Assembly: GCA_030271035.1 (NCBI GenBank)
Contig: JAMBUN010000302.1
Coordinates: 62,001-126,000 of the forward strand
From: Microascus cirrosus
Taxonomy: Eukaryota; Ascomycota; Sordariomycetes; Microascales; Microascaceae
DNA: 64,000 nucleotides
Direction of reading: 5' to 3'
Of this stretch, positions 34,177-46,402 are shown in pieces; position 1 is the first letter of the stretch; every line of letters begins with the position of its first letter. A model generated the notes under the pieces. The model did no database searches, was not told where the DNA came from, and was given only the letters and a program-made list of their open reading frames with translations. The position numbers and the translations under genes are program-made.

Positions 34177-34610
34177 TGCTGAGGCTCCTTCGATGGCGGG
34201 ATTAAAGCAGCATCATCTCCAGGCAACAGAAATTCGTCGACTCCTTAAGGTACGAACAAGGCAACGAGATACACTTTATGTTTCTTACCGACAAATAAAA
34301 ACGCGGCGCAAAAAGAAAAGGAATGAGGAAAAGGAAGTAACACGTAGACTCCAGGGAAACGATACGTGGGATACGATGGAAGCCTAGATGGGATAGGACA
34401 ATAAGGGGTGACTAAGCGTCCACGAAGCATATGACGACGCTCATATGGAAGCGCGGCGCAGCACTTACATGTAAAGCCCGAGAACAACAATCCAAACCCG
34501 CAAGCGGCTGAAACAAAGGACACAGGCAACACCCATGAAATTTTGCAGAAATGATCATAATCAATAAACCAATAACACATATACATGTATTCCAGACTCC
34601 GGCATCCAGC
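34177..34610. promoter_or_regulatory. Intergenic region, hydrolase promoter and FAT1 3' flank
   Basis: 434 bases between two minus-strand genes. An A-rich patch near 34290-34340 is noted. No gene is seen. Confidence 0.4.
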
Positions 34611-36615
34611 TTACAACTTCGCCCTCCCCTCACTAATGCTCTTCCAATCCGCCTCGGTGAACGGCACGTACTCGCCGCCCTTCAACCACCACATCGTCTT
34701 CAGGTCCACCTTCGCGGGGTCCACACCATCGCTTCTGAGGTTAGTCTTGAGCTGCTTGTACGTCCCCGTCGCCTGGCCTTCCATATCCTGCATAACCCGC
34801 AAAAAGACGGGCCTCGCGTATGCCGGCAGCCCCTTGACGGCATGCCTCCCAAGACTGCGCATCATAACCTCGTCGGGCTGCCCATTCAGCACCACAGCCG
34901 CGCAGCCCGCGCGCCCATCGTGGTGGGGCAGCTGTACGCCGTACACGTTCGCCTCGTGAATCCCGGGGTGCAGTCCCATTACATGGCCCACCTCCATAGT
35001 CGAAACATTCTCGCTCTTCCACCGGAAGGTATCCCCAATGCGGTCTGTGAAGAAGATGCGGCCCTCACCATCCCAGATTATGGTGTCCCCAGATCGGAAC
35101 CACGCGTCCCCTTTCTTGAATACGTCTCGGAGGATCTTAGACTTTGTCGCGTTGGAGTTGTTGTAGTACCCCTGGAACTCCTGCTGCGTGTCCTCCGGTA
35201 GCTTGAAAAGGAGCTCTCCGGGCTCGCCGTTATTGACCTTTCTGCAGAAGCCCGTCCTTGAGTCTCGCAGCGGCTCGTCCGCCGCCTTATCTAGCTTAAT
35301 GACAGCCACTTTCATCGACATGACGAGCTTATACAACCAGCCGTTGCGGCCCATAGCGCCAGACGTGTGATCATTCTTGCTAAAGTTGAATAGCCCTAGG
35401 GGAGCCTCTGTAGCAGCGTAGAACTCGCCGATGGCATCGATGCCGAAGCGGTCCTTGAACGTAGCCCAGATGTCGGGCCGCAGGCCATTCCCAAATGCCA
35501 CACGAACGTTGTGCTTCTTGTCAAGATCCTCGCCCGTCTCGGGGTCCTTCTGCGGTGGCGCACGCAGGAGGTAGCGACACATCTCGCCGACGTATTGGAT
35601 GATGGTGGCTTCGCTAGCACGGACTTCCTCCCAGAACCTGGATGCCGAGAACTTTTTGCCGATAGCGACGGTCTTCCCGCCTTCTAGGACCTGCAGGACG
35701 CCTAGGATGGAAGCTGAGCTGTGATATAGAGGCATTGACTGCGTCGTGTTAGTGCTCCGTAGCTACGGCTGTGTTTGTAGGAAGATGCTACTTACAGTGT
35801 AGAAAACGTCGCCGGTCTTCCAGTCAAGCCATCGGGATACAAAACCGGGACCTATTACAGTTTTGCTCCACGACATTATTGCCGGTTTCGGCATTCCCGT
35901 TGTACCCGATGTGAAGATGAGGACGGACATATTCTGCGCGAGATCCTCGGACCTGTCATGGTCGGGCGCCCTCACTGGCTCGGTGGCCATGATATCCCGC
36001 TCAAGCTCTGGCGTCAGAACGACGATGCTAACGGAGCTGAGGTCTTTCCGTACGTCATCGGTGACGTTGTGCGCCACGCTGGGGTCAACCAGCAAGAGGG
36101 ACGCAGTGGCCTCCTTCACGCAGTGGGTCAGGACGCCTCCCGACAGGTTGAAGTTAATAAAGGCAGGCTTTGCGCCGATGGACCATAGACCGAACCAAAG
36201 GAAGATGAACGTATCCGAGTTTTCAAAGTCCATGGCGACAATGTCCTTCGGTTTTACTCCATGGTTCTTGCGCAACCAGGTGCCATACCTAAGGACTATG
36301 TCGTAGGCCTGGGCGTAGGTGTACGACCTGCCCTCGAACTTGAGGAAGATCACCTCCGCTGTGGACTTTCCTTTGGCCATGTCCTCGAGCCGATAGAAGG
36401 AGTTCAAGCGATCGTTTCTCTGGCGGTTCCACAGCTGCAGCCTTGTAGGAACGACTGATCTTATCATTAACCAGTCATACCAGAAGGCCGTCTTGGCGTT
36501 GATGTAGCTGAGGCCAGCCAGGGCGGCGGGGGCCACGACGTTGAGAGGCACTGGAGATGTTTAGCACGGCTCGCGGTATGACGATACCCTGTGAGAAATG
36601 CGACGACTTACATGA
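34611..36615 (-). CDS. fat1: Very-long-chain acyl-CoA synthetase / fatty acid transport protein
   Basis: Activates very-long-chain fatty acids to CoA esters and couples this to uptake, at peroxisomes, lipid droplets or the plasma membrane. Exons (minus) are 36609-36615, 35796-36550 and 34611-35738 (629 residues). The first coding exon has only seven bases (ATG TCA T), joined to LPLNVVAPAALAGLSYINAK, a hydrophobic N-terminal segment. The AMP-binding signature LIFTSGTTGMPKPA is at about 213-226. The later motif GEFYAATEAPLG completes the adenylation core, and the FATP/VLACS motif FTDRIGDTFRWKSENVST is intact. The protein ends in Ala-Lys-Leu, a PTS1-type peroxisomal signal; yeast Fat1 also ends in a PTS1-like tripeptide. 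Identity is certain. The seven-base start exon is inferred from frame and splice signals (GTAAGT donor, CAG acceptor, 58-base intron). Confidence 0.95.
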
Positions 36616-37757
36616 CATTGTGCCTGCGACTCAAAGCCAACGATGAGGCCTGTGTGATCGAGAGCTGCAAAGAAGAGCCAGTGGCGGGGCTGGGGTATAT
36701 TAGCAGATGAGAGAGGGGATGTTGACAAAGCGCGGTGATACGGGGTTCGGATGTAGGATGGGATGAGATGAAGGTGCAACAATGTCTTTCGAGTCCAGGA
36801 CTGTAAATACAATTGCACTTATTCAATCAGACGAGGGAAGTCGAGCTTAAAACGCAGTCGCCACTCACAGGCCCAACATAACCCAGGAAAGAGTGCAAAT
36901 AAACGGTTCCGGCCTAATTGAGATCTCGGGAGGAGAGATGTCAACCTAAAAACAGAAAACTTAGATAATATAAACGGGGGAAACAGGCGTCATTTAGCTC
37001 TTCCCCTAGAAGCCAAGATCGGAGAGAGGGGTGTCGCAAGGTGCCACTCTATCGGTTTTGCTTCCCCCCTTCCAAGATCGAAATTGGAAAAGCTCGCGAG
37101 TGGACAGGAGCATGTGGCCCGGGCTCCCGCCAGGTTGGCAACAGCTGAGGAGAGCGGAGTCGGGGCAATGGCGCATTCCGCATTCACGAGGTGGGTTTCG
37201 TTACCCCAGATTCTGGCGAAATGTGCCGAGGCATCTTGACCGTATGATTTCATGGTTTGGGCGCCGCGGGAGCTAGCAGGGCGCACCCGCTCCGGTTTCC
37301 CTTTTGGGGCGTTTCTTCCGAGGACTTGTATCTCCCGCCGCCCTCACGACTGTTGTTTTGCAGGAAGAATAGATGGTTTTAACACATTTTACGGCCACTC
37401 CGACGGAGGATGAGGGAATCTCGTGATCTTAGAGATCAAGGACTATTGATCCGTCGTCATCTCAGAGGCACCACCCGTCTTACGGCCCCGAAGTCCGGCA
37501 GGGACGAGCCCGACGCGGTTATCGCTTAACCGGGATACCCCTGCTATGTTGGCCCATCCTAATTGGATGTAATGTATCCCTTTATGTCACGTGATACCGT
37601 GCGATGGATGCGATGCCTGAGACGGGCCAGGTTGGAGCCTCCAGGCCAACGCCCATAGTGGCCGTGCCCGCGTCGAAGACCTACCTTCCCCGCGACCGAT
37701 GTGATCGGCCCCACGCCTCTTCAGGACCTCCAATTCCCTCCTCGAACGGCCCTCATC
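36616..37757. promoter_or_regulatory. Divergent intergenic region
   Basis: 1.1 kb between FAT1 (-) and PIG-S (+). Open frames are short and motif-free. I did not find a clear fatty-acid response element (CCTCGG). Confidence 0.4.
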
Positions 37758-39389
37758 ATGGCGAACCCTGTGGGCCTCGCCGGTGCCCTGTCCGACACAG
37801 CCCCGGCCGCCGTCACTTCGCCGCAAGCACCCCCCGAGAAGCCGTCTGACGCCCGCCGCCGCTCCTACATCATCCTCTCCTTCTGGGTGCTCGCCGTGCT
37901 GGTGGGCCTGCCGGTATGGTGGCAGACCACGAGCATATACCGGGCGGACCTCCCGCTATCGGAGATGATGGACTGGGCGGACGGAAAGGTGAGCGGCCTC
38001 ATGTCGATGTCCATGGGGGGCGATGCTAAAGTGTTCTAGGCCTGCAATCCTGTCTTTCCTCTTCAAATCGCCGTGGAAGCGGATGCGCTGCCAGAACAAG
38101 AGGCACAGAGTCTTGTGCTGGCCTCGCAACGTGTACTCAACGACTTGAATGATTTCCCCGCCCACCGGTTGCACCTGCAACTGGCTTCCGGGCGGCGTAC
38201 CGACGACACTCCCGCAGACGCGGACTCTGCCCTAACCGTTCGCCTCGTCCCCGGCGACACCATGACCTCGACTCTCGATCCCCACCTCCCCATCCTCAAG
38301 GTCGCCTACCTTCCAAGCTCCGTCTCCTCACACACTACCACCTCCCAGCTGGCAACCTTCATCGCGACCGAGCTCCACTCCACCTTCGAAGAAGAGCGTG
38401 CCATCCTCTCCTACCTCCTTTCCTCCTCCACCAACACTACCCACCCGCCGGAGACCGTCGCCTCCCTGGAGAAGCGCACCACTCGGGCTTTCCGCTATGC
38501 CGACACCTACCACCTCACCTTCTCCCTCTTCACCGCGGGCCCCGCGCCGAGCACATGGGACATCGAGTCCGCAGTTAACGACTACATGAAGCCCGTCCTC
38601 GACGTACTGAGTCCCATTCACAACTTCACCATCGACACGCAGGTGCAGCTGTACGCACAGCCGGGCGTGCAGTCGGCCTTGCTCTCAAGGGACGACCTCG
38701 CGTCCTTCATCAACGCCGCCGAGTGGCCCCTCTCCCCCTCGATAGGCGGGGCCCCGACCATCAACTTCATCCTCTACATTGGCAACCAGACCGTGTCCGT
38801 TTCTGAGACCGAAACTTCTCCGACGTGGCTCATCCCGCAATGGGGTGCTGTCTACCTCCTGCCCCTCGAACCAACTTCCCACGTGCCGGCCAACACCCTC
38901 AAGCAGCCTTTGCTCGCATTTGCTTCTCACTTCCTCTCTCTCATCGGCACACCAGAAAAGGGTACCCTCCCCCTCCGCCTCTCAACCCTCTCTCGCACCC
39001 GCTCGGCAGACCTCCTTCTCCGCGCCTCCTCCACCCTAGGTGCTCTAGCCCGTCTCTCCCTCAACCTCCCCTCCATCTCCATCCCCAGCTCCGTCGCCGA
39101 CGGCGTGTCAAAGTCGCTCCACCACCTCTCCCAAGCCTGCGCGAACCTTGCGTCCCCAACTGCGCTGCAGCATGCCCGCGTGGCGGAGTCTGAGGCCGAG
39201 AGGTCCTTCTTTGAGAAGAGTATGGTGGGCCAGCTGTACTTCCCGGACGAGCACAAGGTGGCGGTCTACCTGCCACTCCTGGGGCCCGTAGGGGTGCCGC
39301 TTGTTATGGGCCTGGTTAGGGAGGTGAGGGGGTGGTTGAAGAGGAGGAAAGAGAAGGCGGAGGCAGGGAAGGAGAAGAAAGAGACTTGA
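37758..39389 (+). CDS. gpi17: GPI transamidase subunit PIG-S / GPI17
   Basis: PIG-S is a non-catalytic subunit of the ER complex that attaches GPI anchors to proteins. Exons are 37758-37988 and 38040-39389 with a 51-base intron (526 residues). The N-terminus is short and cytosolic, followed by a membrane helix (SYIILSFWVLAVLVGLPVWW) and the conserved IYRADLP segment. The luminal domain includes FPLQIAVEAD, DIESAVNDYMKPVLDVLSP, NFTIDTQVQLYAQP (family hallmark) and WGAVYLLP. A second membrane helix lies near the C-terminus (VYLPLLGPVGVPLVMGLVRE) with a basic cytosolic tail. The two-helix layout and length agree with the family. The window also encodes a likely client, the GPI-anchored aspartic protease, but the two are 22 kb apart. 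Confidence 0.93.
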
Positions 39390-39722
39390 TGGGGATTTAG
39401 ATGCTGTATGATAACTTGCGTCAATTGAGAAATATCAACCACCAACTTGAATTTATCTTGGAGATGTGAATAACGGGGTGAATGAATCGGCAGCTTGATT
39501 TCGGAGGACAAAACCTCCTCTGCCCTCGTCACAGATACCAAGCATGGATACAGATCTCCATTCATATCTACAATTACAGATCAAGAATCCCAGACATAAA
39601 TATAGACGTAAAGAAACGCCAAGTCAAATCAGCAAAATGAGATCCACCCTTCAGGGTTATCTCCCGGCTCGGAAGAAAAAAAAAGACAAGAACATCAGCG
39701 CCGAAATAAGAACTATTCCCGC
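39390..39722. other. Gene-free stretch between convergent genes
   Basis: 3' flanks of PIG-S (+) and the Kelch-BTB gene (-). An A-run of about ten bases lies near 39675. No gene is seen. Confidence 0.5.
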
Positions 39723-42700
39723 TTATGACCCCGCAATCCCAAGCCCAACTCTCGCTTGCTGCCCGTATGCCGCACCACTCACACTGGCATTTGTCCCTGT
39801 CCTTTCCCTCATCCTTCTCCCTTCCATCAGCCCTCTCAGTCCCCTCTTCTGCAGTCCAATGACTGAACTCAACTCCCCACTCCATATCTCCACGGGGCTG
39901 CTCCTGTCCGCTGACTCTCCCACCTCAGACGAGAATTCCGATCCCGAGACGCTCGTCGAGGACATCTCCTCGCTGGACGCTCTCCCAGACAACGATGGGT
40001 TGATATTCAGATTCGCCGTCCGGCCTGTGACGTTCTCCCCAGAGGCCCCATTCTGCTGCTCCTGCGAGGCCTCCGCCGCCTGCTCAGATGGCACATAGAA
40101 GTTGGGGTTTAGGCTCCCATCAATCCCGCGGCCACCGCCCGCAGCCATGGCCGTCGCGTTAAACACGGCGGCTGCGTTCCGGGAATCGAGGAGAGCGTGC
40201 AGCCGTTCCACCACCGCCTCCAGGAGCCCGTCGATCCGATACGGTCGAGCAATTTGTAGGAGTGAGCAGAGGATCTGCGGGGTGCATAGTGGAGATGAAG
40301 GGGGGGCAAGGGACGAGGTGTAAAGGAAGTGGAGGAGAGCCTGGACAGTGAGATACGTGTGAGGTAGGTAGAGACATCGGGGCCGAGAGTTCGGGGGTAG
40401 CGTTCGCGGTGTCGGTGCTGTGTTGATAGTTGCGATCGTAACCGGGTCGCCTCCCGTGCCTGGTGAAAGGACACCACCAGAGAGGCTCGACGCAGCGGTA
40501 CTCGGTGGCTTGGCCGCTGACGACGCCCCTGACGATACGAGGGTGCTGGCCATCGAAGCCGAGCTACCAACTGTATTCCTCTCAGAACCACCGCCCGGTA
40601 TGCTGGAGCTTCGCACGGGATTATTAGTTGCGCCCGAGCGAAGCGTCATAGCGTCGCTACCATCTTGTGTAGCAGTTCCCTCTCGCAGCAGCTGGACGAA
40701 GTACGGGCCCCACCGGCGCGCAATGATCCTGGAGTTGATCGGTATGCGCTCTCCCGAGACGCACAGGATGTCCATGTCGGCAAGCTCCCGAATTCCGAGT
40801 GTCTTCTCTCCCAGCTCCTCAGACGCACGAGAGTGCACCCGTCCGCCGGCCGTGGAGCCTGCCTTGCGCGCGACGCTGAGACCGGGTCCCGCGTAGGGGC
40901 TGCTCGCCGAGACAAAGCCCGACAGAGGAGACGATTTCCTCGGGTTATCGTAGAATCCAAAGGCCTCCAGCTCGACCATACACACGTTCGAAAAATTAAT
41001 TCGGCGGTGATTGTAATCGTCGACGAGACTCCTCTTGCGGTTTCCGAGAATGACGAAAGTGTTCCTCCTGCTCCACAGCACACCTCGGTTCCAACTGCCT
41101 TGACTAAATACCGAGCCTGCGGCGTCTATGCGCGACCATGTTAGGGTGCGAAGATCTAGAGCCCAGAGTGCATACTCTTGCTTGCTAGAGGTCAGATAGG
41201 TCCCGCTCACGACAAAGTGCGTGTCTATGACACCGCCATTAGGGAACCGTAGACCGGGTGGTGAGTATGTGTTCGACATGGACTTTTCTGTGAGCGCACC
41301 GTCGGGCGACCGGACCTGGAGCTCCAATTTCACATCCAGGAAGTTGTAGTTAGAGTAGATGAGCATGGAGGAACCGGACTCTCGACCATCCTGTCCCATG
41401 GTTGGTTCGGCCCGCTGCGTTCCGCCGCCACTCTGACCTTTCCCAATCCGGCTTGCAATAGAGGGTGACAAGGGTGCGACGACGCTCCTATACGCGCCGC
41501 AGCTCTTTCCGAGCGGCTGAGTTGTCGTCCACTTCAGGCTACGGAGGTTGAAAACGCTGATCTGCTCAATGTAATGGTTCGCCGCGTCCTGGCCGCCCAC
41601 AACAATCATCTCGGCGCCGCCAGTACCGTCAATGGATACGCCGAGGCGACCTTCGTTGGGGTTTCCAGTCGAGGGGTTGTGGTGAAGCGCCGACATGGGT
41701 GCCTTGTTAGAGGAGAAAGTGGCCGACGAAGGGGCAATGGTTGCGCAATGGGCGTACCGACCTTCGGGCGCGTCGGGGGTGTTGACGAAGACCCATTTCC
41801 GAGTCTGCACGTCGTAGATGTAGATATCTGACATGACAGTCATCTCAGGTTGCTGGTCGTTGACGGCTGGGCTGGACGAGTTGGTTGAGGGGGACATTCC
41901 TCCGTAGCACACCAGCTTCGTATCGCCGAGGGCGCACATAGAATGGAAATATCGCGGCGGCGGGATGTCACCCGTCGTCTCAAGCTTCGTCCAATGCCGT
42001 CGGATGAGATCCAGCTCGTACAGGTCTGACGTCAGGGGAGCGAGGCGGCTTCTGGATAGAATCCTCCCTCCGAACACATATAGCTTGTCGCCGAGGATTG
42101 TTGTCGTCGCGCCGACGAGCGCATGGGGTTCCCGGCCGGTAGTGCGATGTACACTACACATCAAACCAGAGAGATGGGACGACGAAGCGGATTGTGGGTG
42201 GCTACTGGCAGGGGTTCGCGGCTGCTGGTTTACGGAAGGTGAAGGCCCCGCAGACATCGGGCCATTACTCCGGGGCGTCAGATTGTCTCTCGAGTCGGCG
42301 GCGGCGGCGGGGGCTGTGGCTTCTTGCCTAGGGTTCGTGCCGATGGAAGCGAGGCTCGTCTGGCTGCTGGACAAGTCGTAGCTGTCCTGACTGGCAGCCG
42401 GCGTGCCCTGGTACATGGGGCCCGCGGAGGCGGTGGAGTCCATGGTGTTCGATCGACTATCCATGGCCGTGGTGCGTCCAGATTCGGGCGGAGGCTCGTT
42501 GTCAAATATGGTGTCGAGATGGGTGGTAGCGGTCAGGGTCAAGTCGGGAGTCGGGGTCAACAGGTCCCGAGCCAACAGATCTCGAGGCGACAGCTCACTT
42601 GGCGGGGGAGGCTGCGGAAGAGGCTTGGCGAGGCTGTCCTGCAAACTCAAGCTGCGACCATGTTGAGGGGTATGGGATCGCGAGGTGGGCAGGGGGGCGG

Positions 42701-42989
42701 TGTGCAGGGCGGCTCCTGCGGCCGGCGAGGCGCGTCCGGAAGAGGAGGCGGAGATGGTCAGGTTCTTAGGCGGCGCTCCAAATGGCGGCTGGTGGTGCGG
42801 CTTGGGCGAGTCGTCTCGGGTGGGGGCCAGTTTCTTGATGCCTCGATAGACGCCAGATAGGAGGTCGGATGGGGACTTGGCGGGGGAGCGATCATCTGTC
42901 TCGGAATCGGAAAAATAGGAAGCGCCGGAGTCGAGTTCTGTGTCGGGATTCGCCAATGGCTGGTTCTGGTTCTGGTTAGCGGCTGCCAT
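39723..42989 (-). CDS. Kelch-repeat and BTB protein, Ral2-like
   Basis: A single 3.27-kb exon encodes 1088 residues. The first ~280 residues are disordered (Ser, Pro, Thr, Gln). Kelch-type repeats follow: ALVGATTTILGDKLYVFGGR, DLYELDLIRRHWTKLETTG, PPPRYFHSMCALGDTKLVCYG, DIYIYDVQTRKWVFVNTPD, GRYAHCATIA and MIVVGGQDAANHYIEQISVF. A BTB-like part starts at LADMDILCVSGERIPINSRI and continues, after a Ser-rich insert, with LPHTYLTVQALLHFLYTSSL and an ILCSLLQIARPYRIDGLLE helix. The tail is Ser/Glu-rich. This arrangement resembles S. pombe Ral2, which acts upstream of Ras1 in morphology and mating; assignment to that family is inference from layout. A role in Ras signalling or ubiquitin-ligase adaptor function is possible. 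Confidence 0.9.
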   Translation of the reverse strand: MAAANQNQNQPLANPDTELDSGASYFSDSETDDRSPAKSPSDLLSGVYRGIKKLAPTRDDSPKPHHQPPFGAPPKNLTISASSSGRASPAAGAALHTAPLPTSRSHTPQHGRSLSLQDSLAKPLPQPPPPSELSPRDLLARDLLTPTPDLTLTATTHLDTIFDNEPPPESGRTTAMDSRSNTMDSTASAGPMYQGTPAASQDSYDLSSSQTSLASIGTNPRQEATAPAAAADSRDNLTPRSNGPMSAGPSPSVNQQPRTPASSHPQSASSSHLSGLMCSVHRTTGREPHALVGATTTILGDKLYVFGGRILSRSRLAPLTSDLYELDLIRRHWTKLETTGDIPPPRYFHSMCALGDTKLVCYGGMSPSTNSSSPAVNDQQPEMTVMSDIYIYDVQTRKWVFVNTPDAPEGRYAHCATIAPSSATFSSNKAPMSALHHNPSTGNPNEGRLGVSIDGTGGAEMIVVGGQDAANHYIEQISVFNLRSLKWTTTQPLGKSCGAYRSVVAPLSPSIASRIGKGQSGGGTQRAEPTMGQDGRESGSSMLIYSNYNFLDVKLELQVRSPDGALTEKSMSNTYSPPGLRFPNGGVIDTHFVVSGTYLTSSKQEYALWALDLRTLTWSRIDAAGSVFSQGSWNRGVLWSRRNTFVILGNRKRSLVDDYNHRRINFSNVCMVELEAFGFYDNPRKSSPLSGFVSASSPYAGPGLSVARKAGSTAGGRVHSRASEELGEKTLGIRELADMDILCVSGERIPINSRIIARRWGPYFVQLLREGTATQDGSDAMTLRSGATNNPVRSSSIPGGGSERNTVGSSASMASTLVSSGASSAAKPPSTAASSLSGGVLSPGTGGDPVTIATINTAPTPRTLPPNSRPRCLYLPHTYLTVQALLHFLYTSSLAPPSSPLCTPQILCSLLQIARPYRIDGLLEAVVERLHALLDSRNAAAVFNATAMAAGGGRGIDGSLNPNFYVPSEQAAEASQEQQNGASGENVTGRTANLNINPSLSGRASSEEMSSTSVSGSEFSSEVGESADRSSPVEIWSGELSSVIGLQKRGLRGLMEGRRMRERTGTNASVSGAAYGQQARVGLGIAGS

Positions 42990-45900
42990 TGTGCCTGCGT
43001 GCGTCCCACTGGCACGCTGTTGGCCTGAAACCGCCTTTCAGCCCAGCGAGCGACAGGCAAAGATCTATGCTGCCAGGAACCAGCGATTCAACCCCAGCAC
43101 CAGGTCGAAGCCAAAGAACTCCAGGTTCTTGCCCCCCCCAAAACCCAAAACCCAATGTGTTCCACAGTTTCAGCTCTTAGCAGAGTCGAGGCTCGCTTGT
43201 CGTCGTCCGCACTCTCAAACAAGCCTCGAGATGCCCAATGGGGTCAGGGCTTTTTGAGCTTGTCGTGGGCTGCGGTAGACAAGGGGAAGAATGCGGCTCG
43301 AGATGTCAAGAGCAGAAAACAAAGGTCGCTAAAATGTTTCACGAAGACGTCGCCGTAGCCTAGAGATAAAGATGGCGTTGCACGCGAAGGGAGGGTTGTG
43401 CGAATGGTGAGAACAGGCGGACAGGAGTAGGCAAGGAGCAAAGGCGGCACAGACGCTTTGGGAGGCCTCGAATATAAAGAGACGGGGCTGACGACAAACA
43501 AGACGAGGGAGGACAACGGCTAGCGCATGTGGGGTGCATTCGTGGGCCTCCTGAACGGGCGTGTGTAAGCGGCCGGCCTAAAGTGTCACGACTGGCTTTC
43601 TGACGATGGGTTAAACTTGGGAGGCGGGAGCCAACAGGGTGGACGAGACCGAAGAAACAAGCCAGGATGCGAGACTAACGAGAGTACCGCGGGAACAAAG
43701 CCACGGCATCGGCAACCGTTACGAGAAGAAAAAAGATAGAGGAGGCAGCCTTGCGATTCAAGAGATACACAAGCGTCGGAACTGGGCAGGGCTCCACCTT
43801 GGCAAGTTCTCTGGGCCTGGGAGGCCGAGGATTGGTGGGAGAAGGTCAGGAATGAGGATGTTCATCAGTCGGCGTCCTTCCACCAAGAATATTATTCCGA
43901 ACCCTGGCTATATTACTCTCAGGATTTGCAAGGAAAGGTGCGGTGGGTTGAAGAAGCCACCCGACGATTACGACCAAGGCGATAGGTTGGCAAACGGAGT
44001 ACCGATTTAGAGAGAGTGGGTTCCTCCGCCTACTAATTTCACTGCGTTTGTTTCGGGTGAGAGGGAGTGGAATGTGGGTACCATGACGCTTCTGAAGGTC
44101 CTCTCGTGGCTGTGCGTCTGTCATTTGGCGTCCAACCTCCGATGGGCGTCCAAGCAAGACGCTGATATTACTACTGTAGTGTCCAGGTCGCCACGGAAGG
44201 ACGAGGGAGGGGCTCCGTTTCCCGTACCTCCTGGTTCTGCACTAGCCTCATCAGTCTAGTGTTCATCCGTCTGCCACAGGGCTAACGCGACGGAAAGATT
44301 CGAATGAACAAAAGGCTACCGCCAGCCACGACAGGGTTCTTGCCGTTGAGAGGCGGTATGACACGCGAACAGAAATTTCGACAGAACCTACCCCTTGGAA
44401 AGCCTTTTCTCTCCCTGTCCATCTCCGCAGCCCGGATTAGGTAGCTGTACATAAACCTCCACCTCTGCGACCAGCCCGGAAAGGTAGAGCGACTTTGCAA
44501 CAGCCCACCTCGTCAAGGTCCACGTGGATGTTGTCCTAGGAGGGACCTTCGGCGCCGCACAGACACCGTCGTGCAGCCGCGGCCAGTCGAGGGACCACAA
44601 TCGACGCCCAAGACTGGCTGGAGACGTTCGGATCGTCCCTGTGGCTCGCGCGGAGGTCCGAGCGGACAGAATTGGGACGAAATTGGTGGCAATGGTGTCT
44701 CTTTTGTTCGCTCAAAGAGACGGACGGGTTGCACGTCGTCGTGTTAGACGATGACACGATTACGGATGCAACCTTTCCCGCCACCAAACAGAGGAGCTGA
44801 CCTAGAAGCCCCTTTCAGTGGATTTTCCACAGGGCCCACATGCACAGGGGCCTTTCCCTCTCCCTGGATGGGCGTTCCACTCCTTTCCCACCTTGATTGA
44901 ATAAGAAAAGCAACAATGATAGGCACGACATTGGAAAGGAGCATCATAGTTGCAGCTCCAGAAAAGGAGTTTGTGCCGTAGGACCGAGGTAACATCTCCC
45001 CCAATGGGTACGGGCAGACAAGCGACTTCAACTATATTGCACCGTAATTCCGGAAGAGCCGCGAAGTGTGCTCGCTCGTGGGGAGGGAAGTCGATGGCAG
45101 GCTCCCGACCCGCGCGGATGGACGTCAAACGGTGTGGCGTCACATTCACCGGCGATGACACCGCGGCTCCCGTGACACCTCGTCCGCAATATCACTTCGG
45201 ATTGTGCCAAAAATTGGTGAGGAGCATCCCAGAACCGTGCCGGCACAGCTGTTAGGTATAATGGCCTAAGGGTCCTGCGCACACTCTATCCTCTCAAGTT
45301 CAATCCGCATTTCAGCGCCTGAAGTTGATCGATCGAGCTTCCACATGCAACCCCGGTCCCTGGGTGGACCCGCATGTGCGGGTCGGAATGGGTCGAGTTT
45401 CAAGTTCTCTGACGTGGACATCCCTGCTCCCGAGCGCGGCTTTTCGAATAGGAGGGGATTTAATAGCCGACGCCCACATGCAGGTCCAAGGGGCTTGACG
45501 CCCGACATTCAGGTTGACGAGGCAATGCGGAAAGCCACGAAATACTGCCGGGTGTTCAGTATTGCAGCTCACGATGCTATCGACGATAGGCTCCAAGAGA
45601 TTCGGGGCATTATCCAACCATCAACCACTCGGGGCACATCCGGAGTCCCACCACTGTGGCTCTTTACCTGGTCATGCTGTTTCGAACCTGGCCCACCGTA
45701 ATTACCTCGTCTCTTATATAGGTACAGCAGCATCGGGATCTGCCGGCGTGCTGCTGCTCCTAAGAAGGAACAGGCTGGGGAGTGATTCGCGGGCAGCACG
45801 ATGGACACGGCGCCGGACCACGCCCCGTCGAGAAACCTGCTCCGTTTAGAGAAGACCATCATCCTGAATCAGCAGGTTTGTTTCCTTGCGGACGGAAGCC

Positions 45901-46402
45901 CAGGGGTCGCCCCCCTGGCCCCCGTCGTGTTCAACTCCAACGCGGATCTTGGTCTGCGAGACCTAGCCCGGCTGGCTACCAAGGCCTTTACTTATCCAAG
46001 ACTGAGATACTCCCACCAGGAAACATGGGTGATAAGAGCCGTGTAACCCTTCCACTCTACATCCTTCTTTACCTCCTGGTATTTCATGGTTAACCCTGCC
46101 TTCCGCGTCCTCATCCTAGAGACACGAGGCTCCAAATCACATGCGATTCCGGGGCTTCCCCTCCTGGGCTTACAAGTGAGCCGCTACCAATGCCCCTACC
46201 TTGCAGCCCGTCTTCCCGGCCGAAAGACATAAATAAACAAGCGCACCTCACAGCTGGATGCCGACAGCAACTTGGCATTTCATGATTTTCATTTCATTTC
46301 ATATCGTGGCCTATCTTAGGCCTACCCTTACCCTATATGTACGAAGTAGACCCATTCCTACCACAACATCCCACATTAACTCCACCTTTCCTCGTACCAC
46401 CC
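42990..46402. other. Gene-poor stretch (3.4 kb) upstream of the Kelch-BTB gene
   Basis: It should contain the promoter and probably a long 5' UTR of the Kelch-BTB gene (-) and the 3' flank of the peroxiredoxin gene. The open frames (for example 43639-44010, 45345-45701, 45801-46046) show no motif or codon pattern like the neighbours. No repeat array or RNA gene is seen. Confidence 0.45.

Noticed and set aside
39544..40098. 184-codon plus-strand frame at the end of the Kelch-BTB gene
   Set aside because: Antisense shadow of a GC-rich coding exon with no family resemblance.
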